DNA from: Cupriavidus taiwanensis
GTDB taxonomy: Bacteria > Pseudomonadota > Gammaproteobacteria > Burkholderiales > Burkholderiaceae
Reading direction: 5' to 3'
Assembly: GCF_900250075.1 (NCBI RefSeq)
Contig: NZ_LT977070.1
Span: 2,426,734-2,490,733 of the forward strand
Length of the DNA: 64,000 nucleotides
Translations under genes and position numbers: made by a program
Part shown: positions 21,818-33,636 of the stretch, one piece after another
Position numbering within the stretch: the first letter of the stretch is position 1
Layout: each line of letters opens with the position of its first letter
The notes under the pieces: generated by a model
The model's input: only the letters and a program-made list of their open reading frames with translations
Database searches by the model: none
Told to the model about the DNA's origin: nothing

Positions 21818-22676
21818 TTAAACGCGGCCCATCGCGAAGCCCTTCGCGATGTAGTGCCGCACGAACCAGATCACGATGCCGCCGGGTACGATGGTCAGCA
21901 CCCCGGCCGCGGCCAGCACGCCCCAGTCCATGCCCGATGCCGACACCGTGCGCGTCATGGTGGCGACGATGGGCTTGGCGTTGACCGAGGTCAGCGTGCG
22001 CGCCAGCAGCAGCTCGACCCAGCTGAACATGAAGCAGAAGAACGCGGCCACGCCCACCCCGGCCTTGATCAGCGGCAGGAAGATAGTCAGGAAAAAGCGC
22101 GGAAACGAGTAGCCGTCGACATAGGCGGTCTCGTCGATCTCGCGCGGCACGCCGGACATGAAGCCCTCCAGGATCCACACCGCCAGCGGCACGTTGAAGA
22201 CCAGGTGCGCCAGCGCCACGCCCAGGTGGGTATCCATCAGCCCGATGCTGCTGTAGAGCTGGAAGAACGGCAGCAGGAACACCGCCGGCGGCGTCATGCG
22301 GTTGGTCAGCAGCCAGAAGAACACGTGCTTGTCGCCGATGAACTGGTAGCGCGAAAAGGCGTAGGCGGCCGGCAGCGCCACGCCGATCGAGATCACGGTG
22401 TTCATCGCCACGTAGATCATCGAGTTGAGGTAGCCCGAATACCAGGACGGATCGGTGAAGATGGTCTTGTAGTGCTCGAGCGTGAACTGGCCCGGCCACA
22501 GCGACAGCGTCGAGACGATCTCCTCGTTGGTCTTGAACGACATGTTGACCATCCAGTAGATCGGCACGATCGCGAACACCAGGTAGGCCAGCAGGAAGCC
22601 GGCGCGCCACCAGGCGGCGCGGTTGGCCTGCGCCGGGATCGCGGTGGGGATCACCGCGGGCACTGCCGAAGAGATC

Positions 22677-22684
<8 letters not shown>
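21818..22684 (-). CDS. glpQ: Glycerol ABC transporter permease, inner subunit 2
   Basis: Binding-protein-dependent permease of 288 residues with about six transmembrane helices. The EAA loop that docks on the ATPase is readable as GVPREIDETAYVDGYSFPRFFLTIFLPLIKAG. It starts inside the 3' end of glpP (22677-22684 overlap), indicating coupled translation. It partners with GlpP and the ATPases GlpS and GlpT. Confidence 0.93.
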
Positions 22685-24664
<1,980 letters not shown>

Positions 24665-24667
24665 GTC

Positions 24668-25789
24668 TCAGCCTCCTGCCGCCGCGGTGCCGCCGGGCAC
24701 CTCGGCCGCGAGGCCGCCGGGCCGGCGCGGCGCATGGATGCGGCGCCCGTCGGCGTCGAACAGGTAGAGCTGTTCGGGCAGCAGGTGCAGCGTCACCGGC
24801 GCGCCCAGCCGCAGGTCGAGCACGCCCGCGAACTGCGCCACCAGGTTGCCCACCGTGGTATCGGCGTGGACGAAGGTGTCCGACCCCGACAACTCGGCCA
24901 GCGCCACGCGGCCCGGCACGGCGACCGCGCCGGCCTCGCCCGTCAGGCGCAACGCCGAGGCGCGCACGCCAAGCGTGACCGGGCCGTCGTGCGCCGCCAC
25001 GCCGGGCACCGGTACTTCGATCGCTCCCGGCAGCGTCACTTTGCCGCCCTCCAGCCGGCCCTCGACCAGGTTCATCGGCGGATCGTTGAAGGCGCGCGCC
25101 ACGCGCAGCGAATCGGGATAGTGGAAGACCTGCGGCGTGGGGCCGTACTGCAGCAGCTCGCCGGCATCGAGCACCGCGGTGTGCCCGCCCAGCAGCAGGG
25201 CCTCGCCGGGCTCGGTGGTGGCGTAGATCACGGTGGCGTCGCCGTGCGCGAACAGCTGGGTCAGCTCTTCGCGCAGCTCCTCGCGCAGCTTGTAGTCCAG
25301 GTTGACCAGCGGCTCGTCCAGCAGCATCAGCGGGGCTTCCTTGGCCAGCGCGCGGGCCAGCGCCACGCGCTGCTGCTGGCCGCCGGAAAGCTCGGCCGGA
25401 TAGCGCTCCAGCAGGTGGTCGATATGCAGCCGCGCGGCCAGCTCGCGCACGCGCGCGGCGATCTCGCCGGCTGCGGCCTTGCGCCGCAGCCGTAGCGGCG
25501 AAGCAATGTTGTCGAAGACCCTTAGCGACGGGTAGTTGATGAACTGCTGGTAGACCATCGATACATTGCGCTCGCGCACCGGCATGCCGGTGACGTCGTC
25601 GCCGTCGACCAGCACGCGCCCGGCGCTGGGCCGGTCCAGCCCCGCCATGACCCGCATCAGCGAAGTCTTGCCCGCCTGCGTCGCGCCCAGCAGGATGGTG
25701 ACCGCGCCGGGAACCGGGGCCAGCGTCAGCGGATACAGATACGCCTGCGAACCTGCCTGCTGTGCGACGCCTTCCAAACGTAGCTGCAT
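24668..25789 (-). CDS. glpS: Glycerol ABC transporter ATPase lacking the H-loop histidine
   Basis: ATPase of 373 residues. Walker A is GATQAGKT (35-42), the signature is canonical LSGGQQQR (134 onward) and Walker B is LMLLDEP (154-160). At the switch position, where GlpT has THDQ, this protein reads ATTEPGEA, so the conserved His is Thr192. The ATG at 25789 is preferred because GGAGG lies just upstream. It is the first gene of the glycerol importer operon, divergent from glpR. Confidence 0.92.
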   Translation of the reverse strand: MQLRLEGVAQQAGSQAYLYPLTLAPVPGAVTILLGATQAGKTSLMRVMAGLDRPSAGRVLVDGDDVTGMPVRERNVSMVYQQFINYPSLRVFDNIASPLRLRRKAAAGEIAARVRELAARLHIDHLLERYPAELSGGQQQRVALARALAKEAPLMLLDEPLVNLDYKLREELREELTQLFAHGDATVIYATTEPGEALLLGGHTAVLDAGELLQYGPTPQVFHYPDSLRVARAFNDPPMNLVEGRLEGGKVTLPGAIEVPVPGVAAHDGPVTLGVRASALRLTGEAGAVAVPGRVALAELSGSDTFVHADTTVGNLVAQFAGVLDLRLGAPVTLHLLPEQLYLFDADGRRIHAPRRPGGLAAEVPGGTAAAGG

Positions 25790-25880
25790 CCGGCCTCCAT
25801 GTTCGATATGCTGCCGGCCGATGACGCTGCCGACCATACGGCTTGCGTTCGATGCAGGCGCACCAATCTTGGCTTCACGC

Positions 25881-25911
25881 TCGTTTTAGCAACAAAACGA
25901 ACATAAAACAA
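25881..25911 (-). promoter_or_regulatory. glpS promoter with overlapping GlpR-type operator
   Basis: On the minus strand TTGTTT (25906-25911), 17 bases, TAAAAC (25883-25888). A perfect dyad TCGTTTT-AGCAAC-AAAACGA (25881-25900) covers the -10, and further TCGTTT-like half-sites follow toward glpR. This is the expected place for DeoR-family GlpR repression. Operator assignment is inference from symmetry and position. Confidence 0.65.
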
Positions 25912-25928
25912 TAGTGCACCGCATCATT

Positions 25929-25956
25929 TTGTTTTCGTTTGTGTTTGAACTAGAAT
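25929..25956 (+). promoter_or_regulatory. glpR promoter
   Basis: TTGTTT (25929-25934), 16 bases, TAGAAT (25951-25956). The predicted transcription start falls at or within a base or two of the glpR ATG (25963), and there is no Shine-Dalgarno sequence, so the message may be leaderless. The -35 region repeats the TCGTTTGTGTTTG type half-site found in the divergent operator, suggesting autorepression. Confidence 0.55.
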
Positions 25957-25962
25957 CCCGGC

Positions 25963-26733
25963 ATGACCCTCAATCCCCGCCAGACGGCCCTGCTGGAAGA
26001 AGTCCGCACCCAGGGCTTTGCCTCCATCGACGAACTTGCGCGCAAGTTCGGCGTAACGCTCCAGACGGTGCGCCGCGATGTCAACATGCTGGCCGAGAAC
26101 GGCATGCTGGCGCGCTTCCACGGCGGGGTGCGGGTGGAAGACTCCACCACCGAGAACATCGCCTACCGGCAGCGACAGGTGCTCAATGCCGAAGGCAAGG
26201 CGCGCATCGCGCGCGCGGTGGCGGCCGCAGTGCCCGAGGGCTGCTCGCTGATCCTGAACATCGGCACCACGGTGGAAGAGATCGCGCGCGGCCTGGTGCA
26301 CCATCGCGGCCTGCGCGTGATCACCAACAACCTGCACGTGGCCAATATCCTGGCCGACAACCCCGATTGCGAAGTCATCGTCGCCGGCGGCGTGCTGCGC
26401 TCGCGCGATCGCGGCATCGTCGGCGAGGCCACGGTGGAGTTCATCCGCCAGTTCAAGGTCGATATCGGGCTGATCGGTATCTCGGGCATCGAGGCCGACG
26501 GCACGCTGCGCGACTATGACTTCCGCGAGGTCAAGGTGGCGCGGACGATCATCGAGCATTCACGCGAGGTCTGGCTGGCGGCGGACGCCAGCAAGTTCAA
26601 CCGCCAGGCCATGGTCGAGCTGGCGCATGTGTCGCAGGTGGACCGGCTGTTTACCGACGCGCCGCTGGCGGCGCCGTTCGACCAGATCCTGGCCGACAGT
26701 GGGGTGAAGTGTGTGGTGGCGGAGCGGGAGTGA
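25963..26733 (+). CDS. glpR: DeoR-family repressor of glycerol genes
   Basis: DeoR/GlpR regulator of 256 residues. The N-terminal winged helix (QTALLEEVRTQGFASIDELARKFGVTLQTVRRDVNMLAENG) is followed by the effector domain with NIGTTVEEIARGL and a phosphosugar-binding-like VWLAADASKFNR segment near the C-terminus. It is divergent from the glycerol importer operon and shares its control region. The effector is likely glycerol-3-phosphate, by analogy with other GlpR proteins. Confidence 0.93.
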   Translation: MTLNPRQTALLEEVRTQGFASIDELARKFGVTLQTVRRDVNMLAENGMLARFHGGVRVEDSTTENIAYRQRQVLNAEGKARIARAVAAAVPEGCSLILNIGTTVEEIARGLVHHRGLRVITNNLHVANILADNPDCEVIVAGGVLRSRDRGIVGEATVEFIRQFKVDIGLIGISGIEADGTLRDYDFREVKVARTIIEHSREVWLAADASKFNRQAMVELAHVSQVDRLFTDAPLAAPFDQILADSGVKCVVAERE

Positions 26734-26823
26734 TTGCGGGACAGGCGCTGCTGCCGCCGTGTCGGCAGTGGCGCCGCTGCGCGTGCCGGCAGTGCCTGGC
26801 GCGTGGGTTCTGGCGCAGGCCTG

Positions 26824-26866
26824 CCCTCTCCCCTGGCCCCTCTCCCGCAAGCGGGAGAAGGGAGCA
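26824..26866. repeat. REP-like palindrome, copy 2
   Basis: CTCTCCC...TCTCCCGC-AA-GCGGGAGA...GGGAGC between convergent glpR and purU, matching the element at 19543-19572. Both copies sit between convergent gene ends. Confidence 0.7.
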
Positions 26867-26887
26867 AACCAAGGGCACAGGAAAGGA

Positions 26888-27754
26888 TTACTTGAACACC
26901 ACGGTCTTGTGGCCGTTCAGCAGGATGCGGTGTTCGGCATGCCACTTGACCGCGCGCGCCAGCGCCACGCATTCGACGTCGCGGCCGACGGCGGTGAGCT
27001 GGTCGGGGTCCATGCTGTGGTCCACGCGCTCGATCTCCTGCTCGATGATCGGACCTTCGTCGAGGTCGGCGGTGACGTAGTGCGCGGTGGCGCCGATCAG
27101 CTTCACGCCGCGGTCGTGCGCCTGGTAGTACGGCTTGGCGCCCTTGAAGCTGGGCAGGAACGAATGGTGGATATTGATCGCGCGGCCGGCCAGCTTGCGG
27201 CACAGGTCGTCGGACAGCACCTGCATGTAGCGCGCCAGCACCACCAGGTCGATCTTCTGCTCCTGCACCACGTCGAACACGCGCGCTTCCTGCGCGGCCT
27301 TCTGCTCCGCCGACGCGTTCATCAGCGGCAGGTGGAAGAACGGCACGTCGTACGACGCCGCCAGCTGGTAGAAGTCGCGGTGGTTCGAGACGATGGCCGC
27401 GATCTCCACCGGCAGCCCGCCCGCCTTGGCACGGAACAGCAGGTCGTTCAGGCAATGGCCGATCTTCGACACCATGATCATCACGCGCGGCTTCACCGTG
27501 GCATCGTTCAGCTCCCACTGCATGCCGAACTGGTCGCCCACCGGCGCGAACGCGGCCTTCAGCGTGGTCAGGTCGGGACCACCGGCGGCCGGGGTGAAAT
27601 GCACGCGCATGAAGAAGCGGCCGGCGTACTCGTCCCCGTACTGGTCGGAATCGACGATATTGCAGCCGTGCTGGAACAGCAGGCCCGAGACAGCGTGGAC
27701 GATGCCCGGCTGGTCAGGGCACGAGAGGGTCAGGATGAATCCGGTGGTGCTCAT
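26888..27754 (-). CDS. purU: Formyltetrahydrofolate deformylase
   Basis: PurU of 288 residues hydrolyses 10-formyl-THF to formate and THF. An N-terminal ACT-like domain (FILTLSCPDQPGIVHAVSGLL) is followed by the formyltransferase fold with NIHHSFLPSFKGAKPYYQA and GATAHYVTADLDEGPII, holding the Asn, His and Asp catalytic residues. The start ATG 27754 gives the standard N-terminus. It is convergent with glpR and followed upstream by a Nudix gene on the same strand. Confidence 0.95.
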   Translation of the reverse strand: MSTTGFILTLSCPDQPGIVHAVSGLLFQHGCNIVDSDQYGDEYAGRFFMRVHFTPAAGGPDLTTLKAAFAPVGDQFGMQWELNDATVKPRVMIMVSKIGHCLNDLLFRAKAGGLPVEIAAIVSNHRDFYQLAASYDVPFFHLPLMNASAEQKAAQEARVFDVVQEQKIDLVVLARYMQVLSDDLCRKLAGRAINIHHSFLPSFKGAKPYYQAHDRGVKLIGATAHYVTADLDEGPIIEQEIERVDHSMDPDQLTAVGRDVECVALARAVKWHAEHRILLNGHKTVVFK

Positions 27755-27874
27755 GGTGTGTGGTTCTGTCTGGGTGGCGCGGCGCAAGGCCGGGAAAGCC
27801 AGGGGGGCTCGGTCAGTGCAATGGTCAATACGGCGGGCAATACCGGGACAAGCGGCGATGGACCCTGCGGCGGC

Positions 27875-28762
27875 TCAGTCGTGATCGCCGGCATCGAGCC
27901 AGCCACGCCGTCCAAGGGCATCCAGCGTCACCAGTGTCGCATCGACCGTCATGGCGCCGGCCGACATGATAGCAAGCAATGGCGCCAGCCCGACGCGCCG
28001 GTGCTCGCTGACCTCGCCGTCCTGGTTGTGCGGAATGAAGTCCGGCGGCAGCAGCAGGTCGTAGACGTAGACCTGCTCCCACTGCACGCCTTCGGGCAGG
28101 TCGCGCAGCACCTCGATCATGCCGTGCGCCTGCACGCGCCGCGCCAGCGCGGGCGGGATGCCGGACTCTTCCTCGCACTCGCGCACCAGCGTCGCCAGCG
28201 GATCGCTGCCGTGGGGCATGCCGCCGGCGACCACGTTGTCCCACATGCCGGGGTCGACGGCCTTGGCCGGGCTGCGGCGCGAGATCCACAGGGCGGGCTG
28301 GCCGCCCGCGGCGCCGTCGACGATGCCGTTCATGTGCGAGGCAAAGGTCAGCAGCCCCAGGAAGCGCGCCGCGGCACGCTCCACCACCGCGACCGACGAC
28401 GCATCCAGCGCGGCGGTGACGGCGAACAGCTCGTCGCGCCAGCCGCGCACATGGCCGGCGTCGGCCAGCTGGCGGGCCAGCGCCTGCAGCGCGGCGCTGC
28501 GCGCCTCGAAATCGTCGCGGCCGGGCAGCAAGGCCACCGCCACGGAGCCATCGGCGAGCGCCTGCTCCGGGCCCAGCACGGCGCCAGGGCCGATGTCGAT
28601 GCCGCGCAGGATGCCGGCATGCGCGCGCGGCAGCCAGCCGACCTGCCGGCCGTCGGCCATCAGGCGCAGCTTGGCGGCGGCATCGAAGCCGCTGCGCGCC
28701 GCCAGCGAGGCGGCGATCCGTGCGGTGACCCCGGCCGCCGGCAAAGAGGATGTTTCAGCCAT
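27875..28762 (-). CDS. Nudix hydrolase with DUF4743-type N-terminal domain
   Basis: Protein of 295 residues. The N-terminal ~130 residues match the domain found in front of Nudix hydrolases related to thiamine-pyrophosphokinase-associated Tnr3. The Nudix box reads [20 protein letters not shown] followed by SGI; the REXXEE core is complete, but the first Glu of the classical box is Ser, which is common in this subfamily. The related fungal proteins act on damaged thiamine diphosphate. Start ATG 28762 is preferred over one five codons upstream. Its gene lies between purU and the divergent glpK. Confidence 0.88.
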   Translation of the reverse strand: MAETSSLPAAGVTARIAASLAARSGFDAAAKLRLMADGRQVGWLPRAHAGILRGIDIGPGAVLGPEQALADGSVAVALLPGRDDFEARSAALQALARQLADAGHVRGWRDELFAVTAALDASSVAVVERAAARFLGLLTFASHMNGIVDGAAGGQPALWISRRSPAKAVDPGMWDNVVAGGMPHGSDPLATLVRECEEESGIPPALARRVQAHGMIEVLRDLPEGVQWEQVYVYDLLLPPDFIPHNQDGEVSEHRRVGLAPLLAIMSAGAMTVDATLVTLDALGRRGWLDAGDHD

Positions 28763-28818
28763 CAGGATTCCATGCACCGGCCACGCCGGCGCGCATTGTC
28801 ATTGTCAGGATCGAACGC

Positions 28819-30390
28819 ATGAACCAGCCCGCCGCGCAGGCGCAGCGCCCTGCCCCGTCCCAGCTTCCCGCCGAGCCGCAATACGTGCTGGCGCTCGACC
28901 AGGGCACCAGCAGTTCGCGCGCCATCCTGTTCGACCATGCCGGCAACGTGGTGCGGCTGGCGCAGCGCGAGTTCCGCCAATATTACCCACATCCCGGCCA
29001 CGTCGAGCACGACCCTTACGAGATCTGGCAATCGCAGCTGGCGGTGGCGCACACGGTGCTGGCCGACGCCGGCATCGGCGCCTCGCAGGTGCGCGCCATC
29101 GGCATCACCAACCAGCGCGAGACCACCGTGCTGTGGGACCGCAAGACCGGCGAGCCGGTCGGCCGCGCGCTGGTCTGGCAGGACCGCCGCACCGCGCCGA
29201 TGTGCGAGGCGCTGCAGGCCGCCGGCCACGGCGAGCTGTTCCGCGAGAAGACCGGCCTGGTCATCGATGCCTATTTCTCCGGCACCAAGCTGCGCTGGAT
29301 GCTCGACAACATCGAAGGCGCGCGGGAGCGCGCGCAGCGCGGCGAACTGGCCTTCGGCACCGTCGACAGCTGGCTGATCTGGCAGCTGACCGACGGCGCG
29401 CGCCATGTCACCGACGTCTCCAATGCCTCGCGCACGATGCTGTTCAACATCCACAGCTTCGAGTGGGACGACGCGCTGCTGGCGCTGCTCGACATCCCGC
29501 ACGCGCTGCTGCCAGAGGTGGTGCCCTCCAGCGGCGAGGTCGCGCGCACGTCGGCGCGGCTGTTCGGCATGCCGATCCCGATTGCCGGCATCGCCGGCGA
29601 CCAGCAGGCCGCCACCTTCGGCCAGGCCTGCCTGGTGCCCGGCATGGCCAAGAACACCTACGGTACCGGCTGCTTCCTGCTGATGAATACCGGCGCGCAG
29701 CCGGTCACGTCGCATAACCGGCTGCTGACCACCATCGGCTGGCAGTACCGTGGCCAGACCCAGTATTGCCTGGAGGGCGGCGTGTTCATGGGCGGCGCCA
29801 CCATCCAGTGGCTGCGCGACGGCCTCAAGATCATCCAGAGCGCGCCCGAGGCCGAGGCGCTGGCGCGCCAGTGCGACGACAGCGGCGGCGTGGTGCTGGT
29901 GCCGGCCTTTGCCGGGCTGGGTGCGCCGCACTGGGACGCCTTTGCGCGCGGCACGCTGGTCGGCATGACGCGCGGCACCGGCAGGCCGCAGATCGCGCGC
30001 GCGGCGCTGGAATCGATCGCGCTGCAAAGCGTGGACGTGCTCGAGGCCATGCAGAAGGACGCCGGCATCGCGCTGGCCGAGCTGCGCGTGGACGGCGGCG
30101 CGTCGCGCAGCGACCTGCTGATGCAGATGCAGGCCGACCTGCTCGGCACCCCGGTGGTACGCCCGCGCGTAACCGAGACCACCGCGCTGGGCGCGGCCTA
30201 CCTGGCGGGCCTGGCCACCGGCTACTGGAGCGACCCGGTGCAGATCGCGCAGCAATGGCAGGTGGAGCGGCGCTTCGAGCCCAACCTGTCGGCCGACCAG
30301 CGCGGCCACCGGCTCGCGCGCTGGCACCGGGCGGTCGAGCGCGCACGCGACTGGGCGCGCGAGGACGACGCCGGCGCCGGCCACGGCTGA
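28819..30390 (+). CDS. glpK: Glycerol kinase
   Basis: FGGY-family kinase of 523 residues phosphorylating glycerol to glycerol-3-phosphate. Motifs include [18 protein letters not shown] at the N-terminus, [30 protein letters not shown] and the C-terminal ADP-binding [20 protein letters not shown]. The N-terminal 20 residues before YVLALDQG are a Pro/Ala/Gln-rich extension. ATG 28819 follows an AGGAT site. It is followed 76 bases later by glpD, completing intracellular glycerol catabolism. Confidence 0.96.
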   Translation: MNQPAAQAQRPAPSQLPAEPQYVLALDQGTSSSRAILFDHAGNVVRLAQREFRQYYPHPGHVEHDPYEIWQSQLAVAHTVLADAGIGASQVRAIGITNQRETTVLWDRKTGEPVGRALVWQDRRTAPMCEALQAAGHGELFREKTGLVIDAYFSGTKLRWMLDNIEGARERAQRGELAFGTVDSWLIWQLTDGARHVTDVSNASRTMLFNIHSFEWDDALLALLDIPHALLPEVVPSSGEVARTSARLFGMPIPIAGIAGDQQAATFGQACLVPGMAKNTYGTGCFLLMNTGAQPVTSHNRLLTTIGWQYRGQTQYCLEGGVFMGGATIQWLRDGLKIIQSAPEAEALARQCDDSGGVVLVPAFAGLGAPHWDAFARGTLVGMTRGTGRPQIARAALESIALQSVDVLEAMQKDAGIALAELRVDGGASRSDLLMQMQADLLGTPVVRPRVTETTALGAAYLAGLATGYWSDPVQIAQQWQVERRFEPNLSADQRGHRLARWHRAVERARDWAREDDAGAGHG

Positions 30391-30466
30391 GCGTCGATCA
30401 AACCCGCCCAGCGCCAGGTCCGGACCATCCGAACATTTTAGCCAGCACCCACCACACACCAGCGTC

Positions 30467-32071
30467 ATGCAAAGTCTTCCCACCCCGATCCAGCCGCCCA
30501 GCCGCGCCGCGCTGCTCGCCACCCTGGAGCGCGAGCCGCGCTGGGACGTGATCGTCATCGGCGGCGGCGCCACCGGCCTGGGCACGGCCGTCGATGCCGC
30601 CTCGCGCGGCTACCGCACGCTGCTGGTCGAAGCCGCCGACTTTGCCAAGGGCACCTCGAGCAAGGCCACCAAGCTGGTGCATGGCGGCGTGCGCTACCTG
30701 GCGCAGGGCAATATCGGCCTGGTACGCGAGGCCCTGCACGAGCGCGGCCTGCTGGCGCGCAACGCGCCGCACCTGGTGTGGCCGCTGGGCTTCGTGGTGC
30801 CGGCCTACCAGGTGTTCGACCAGCCCTTCTACGGCATCGGCCTCAAGCTCTACGACATGCTGGCCGGCAACCTCAACCTGTCCGGCAGCCGCTGGCTGAA
30901 CCACAGCGAGGTGCTGGCCGCCGCGCCCAACCTGGCCGAGCACGTTGGCGGTCGCCCGCTGCGCGGCGGCAACCTTTATTTCGACGGCCAGTTCGACGAT
31001 GCGCGGCTGGCGGTGGCGCTGATGCGGACCCTGTTCGACGTCGGCGGCACCGCGCTCAACTACATGCGCGCGACCGGGCTGAGCCAGCAAGGCGGCGTGA
31101 TCAGCGGCGTGACGGTGCAGGACGTGCTCGGCGGCGCCACCTTCCGGCTGCGCGCCGATTGCGTGATCAATGCCACCGGCGTCTGGGTCGATGCCATCCG
31201 CCAGATGGAAGACGGGCATGCCCGCACCATGGTCGCGCCCAGCCAGGGCGTGCACCTGACGCTGCCGCGCAGCTTCATGCCCGGCGAGCGCGCCATCCTG
31301 ATCCCCAAGACCGACGACGGACGCGTGCTGTTCGTGGTGCCGTGGAACGGCCACACCATCGTCGGCACCACCGACACGCCGCGCCGCGACCTGCCGCTGG
31401 AGCCCGATGCGGGGGCCGACGATGTCGATTTCATCCTGGAAACGGCGTCGCGCTACCTGGCCAAGGACCCCACCCGCGCCGACGTCACCAGCGTCTGGGC
31501 CGGCCTGCGGCCGCTGGTGCGGGCTACCGGCGAGGCCTCCACCGCGTCGCTGTCGCGCGAGCATACGATCCTGGTGTCCAGGGCCGGGCTGATTACCGTC
31601 ACCGGCGGCAAATGGACCACCTACCGCAAGATGGCCGAAGACGTGATCGAGACCGCGATCCAGCGCCAGATGGTGCGCGCCGCGCCATGCGTGACCGCGG
31701 AGCTGCCGCTGCATGGCGCCGCCGGCTTGCCGGCCGACCTGCCGCCGCCGGATTCGGGCTCGCCGGACCGCTACTACGGCAACGAGCTGGGCCTGCTGCG
31801 CGCGCTGCCGGGACACGATCGGATGCTCGCCGGCGCCTCGGGCCTGACCGAGGCCCATGTGCGCTTTGCCGCCCGGCATGAGCTGGCGCGCCGGGTCGAG
31901 GACGTGCTGGCGCGCCGCAACCGCGCGCTGTTCCTGGACGCGCGCGCGGCCGTTGACGCGGCACCGGCGGTGGCCGCGATCCTGGCCGAAGAGCTTGCCG
32001 AGGATGCAGCCTGGCAGGCGCGCGAGGTGGAAAGCTTCCGCACGCTCGCGGCCGGCTACATGCTCGGCTGA
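30467..32071 (+). CDS. glpD: Aerobic glycerol-3-phosphate dehydrogenase
   Basis: FAD-dependent, membrane-associated enzyme of 534 residues oxidising glycerol-3-phosphate to dihydroxyacetone phosphate. The dinucleotide fold VIVIGGGATGLGTAVDAASRG, KATKLVHGGVRYL and the GlpD signature PKTDDGRVLFVVPW are intact, and the C-terminal DAO_C domain is present. It follows glpK on the same strand with no terminator between them and would feed electrons to the quinone pool. Confidence 0.96.
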   Translation: MQSLPTPIQPPSRAALLATLEREPRWDVIVIGGGATGLGTAVDAASRGYRTLLVEAADFAKGTSSKATKLVHGGVRYLAQGNIGLVREALHERGLLARNAPHLVWPLGFVVPAYQVFDQPFYGIGLKLYDMLAGNLNLSGSRWLNHSEVLAAAPNLAEHVGGRPLRGGNLYFDGQFDDARLAVALMRTLFDVGGTALNYMRATGLSQQGGVISGVTVQDVLGGATFRLRADCVINATGVWVDAIRQMEDGHARTMVAPSQGVHLTLPRSFMPGERAILIPKTDDGRVLFVVPWNGHTIVGTTDTPRRDLPLEPDAGADDVDFILETASRYLAKDPTRADVTSVWAGLRPLVRATGEASTASLSREHTILVSRAGLITVTGGKWTTYRKMAEDVIETAIQRQMVRAAPCVTAELPLHGAAGLPADLPPPDSGSPDRYYGNELGLLRALPGHDRMLAGASGLTEAHVRFAARHELARRVEDVLARRNRALFLDARAAVDAAPAVAAILAEELAEDAAWQAREVESFRTLAAGYMLG

Positions 32072-32132
32072 GCGCTCGCCGGAGTGTCGCCATCCACCCG
32101 AACACAAACTTTCGACCAGACCAGACCACGCC

Positions 32133-32510
32133 ATGCGCGATCGACCGACGCTGTCCCGCATTCATATCGTTGCCCTGCTGGCCGCGCTCTGCGCCAGCGC
32201 CACGGCCTACGCCGCCCGCGCGCCGGGCATCGACGGCGTGCGCTTTCCCGAGGTGCGCACCATGCGCTACCAGTGCGACGGCGGCAAGACGCTGACGGTG
32301 CGCTACTTCAACAGCCCCGACAACCAGGCCGCGGTGTTCCGCATCGAGGGCAAGCCGGTGCTGGCGGTCAGCACGGTGGCGGCGTCCGGCGCGCGCTATG
32401 TCGGCGGACGCTACGAATGGTGGACCAAGGGCGAGTCAGGCACGCTGCGCGACCTGATGCAGGCCGAGAACGCCCCGCCCGCGCTGGCCAACTGCCACGC
32501 CGGGAGGTAG
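32133..32510 (+). CDS. MliC-family lysozyme inhibitor-like secreted protein
   Basis: A 125-residue protein with an N-terminal signal peptide (HIVALLAALCASATAYA-ARAP). The mature part has MRYQCDGGKTLTVRYFN and ASGARYVGGRYEWWTKGESG, the hallmark pattern of MliC/PliC-type inhibitors of c-type lysozyme, with two cysteines (YQCDGG and ANCHAG) that could form a disulfide. No lipobox is present, so it is probably periplasmic (PliC-like) rather than lipid-anchored. It is 62 bases after glpD but functionally unrelated. Confidence 0.78.
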   Translation: MRDRPTLSRIHIVALLAALCASATAYAARAPGIDGVRFPEVRTMRYQCDGGKTLTVRYFNSPDNQAAVFRIEGKPVLAVSTVAASGARYVGGRYEWWTKGESGTLRDLMQAENAPPALANCHAGR

Positions 32511-32602
32511 CGGGCACGGTCGCGGCACGGCCCGGGCCACGCCATCTTTTGAAGCCGCGGCGTTCCGGGCGATAATGCGGGGATTGAATCAGGGAGAACA
32601 CC

Positions 32603-32983
32603 ATGGACGAGATTGAAGATCTGTCCGATCTGCCAATGCCCCGCTTTATCTGGGGCTTCGCCGTGATCGCGGGCAAGGGCGGCGAGGTCATGCACGACGA
32701 ATTCGAGTACCTGACCCACACCCGCAGCCCGCGCTTCACCTGCCGCGTGGTCGAGCTGGAGGACATGCCGGCCGAAAGCGAAGAAGACGCCATCGACGGC
32801 CGCATCGTCCACGATGACGACCCGAGCCGCATGTTCTACATCACCGATGCCGGCATGGCGCTGGTCAATTTCCAGCTGTTCGACAAGATGCCGGACAAGC
32901 AGAAGTTCAAGCGCATCTGCGACGAAGCCATCGCCAACTGGATGCTGCGCCGCGAGTTCCTCGACGAAGAGGAAGAGGACTGA
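32603..32983 (+). CDS. Conserved hypothetical acidic protein
   Basis: A 126-residue cytoplasmic protein I do not recognise. It has a good ribosome site (AGGGAGA), no signal peptide, and is strongly acidic, with an N-terminal DEIEDLSDLP and a C-terminal LDEEEED tail. The middle contains FIWGFAVIAGKGG and MFYITDAGMALVNFQLFDKMPDKQKFK. Codon usage matches neighbours, so it is likely a real core gene. Function unknown. Confidence 0.8.
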   Translation: MDEIEDLSDLPMPRFIWGFAVIAGKGGEVMHDEFEYLTHTRSPRFTCRVVELEDMPAESEEDAIDGRIVHDDDPSRMFYITDAGMALVNFQLFDKMPDKQKFKRICDEAIANWMLRREFLDEEEED

Positions 32984-33025
32984 TACAGCGCCCGGGCCAG
33001 TGGCGGCGCGGCCGCCGCGCGGCGC

Positions 33026-33310
33026 TCAGGCCTGGCCCGGCTCCGGCGGCAACGCGCCGGCCAGCACTTCATTGAGCAACCCGGTCATGCCGCCCGGGTG
33101 ATCAGCGGCCAGCGCCTGCAGGCGCTTCACCAGCGCGCCGTCGAGCTTGCACGCGAACGGCACCAGACCCTGCTCCTGGTCCAGCCGGCGCTGCTCGCGC
33201 CGATCCGGGCGCTGCGCGGCGCCGGGAATGCCGCCCCGCGCTGCCGCCGCCTGCTTCAGGCTGTTGGCGATCTTCAGCCCCTTGTTTTTTTCCAGGTCCG
33301 TTTTCTTCAC
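33026..33310 (-). CDS. Hypothetical small basic protein
   Basis: A 94-residue protein starting at a GTG. The first half is Lys/Arg/Gln-rich (KKTDLEKNKGLKIANSLKQ), the second half (PFACKLDGALVKRLQALAADHPGGMTGLLNEVLAG) resembles the dimerisation helix pattern of ribbon-helix-helix proteins. It might be a DNA-binding or antitoxin-like protein, but no toxin is next to it. Function unknown. Confidence 0.6.
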   Translation of the reverse strand: MKKTDLEKNKGLKIANSLKQAAAARGGIPGAAQRPDRREQRRLDQEQGLVPFACKLDGALVKRLQALAADHPGGMTGLLNEVLAGALPPEPGQA

Positions 33311-33411
33311 GGCAATATCCGAAAGTCTGTAGAGGGCGGTATTGTACGCACCCGCGGCGCCGGCCCGGCCGGCGCTATGGTGGTGGTGTCCGTTGCAGGC
33401 CTGTGCCTCGG

Positions 33412-33636
33412 CTATTCGTCGCTGACTTCGATCAGCTCGGCCGCCACCCGCTGGATTTCCGCATAGACCGGTATCGCGTCCATCGGGCCGGTGCAGCCCA
33501 CCGCCGTGGCCTGGCTGGCATCGGCGCCGGGCGGCAGGAACACAAAGGCCATGCCCGGTTGCCAGCCGGGGTGCTTGCGCAGGCTGTCGTTGAGGATGTC
33601 GAGATACTGCGCGCGCGTGAAAACGTGCCTTGCCAT
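33412..33636 (-). CDS. Conserved hypothetical protein
   Basis: A 74-residue protein with an excellent ribosome site (GGAGGT). It contains LNDSLRKHPGWQPGMAFVFLPPG and DAIPVYAEIQRVAAELIEV. No signal peptide or known motif is visible. It is part of a run of small minus-strand genes of unknown function. Confidence 0.65.
   Translation of the reverse strand: MARHVFTRAQYLDILNDSLRKHPGWQPGMAFVFLPPGADASQATAVGCTGPMDAIPVYAEIQRVAAELIEVSDE

Noticed and set aside
33026..33636. The two small minus-strand genes as a toxin-antitoxin pair
   Set aside because: They are separated by about 100 bases, neither resembles a toxin fold, and only one has a weak ribbon-helix-helix-like pattern.
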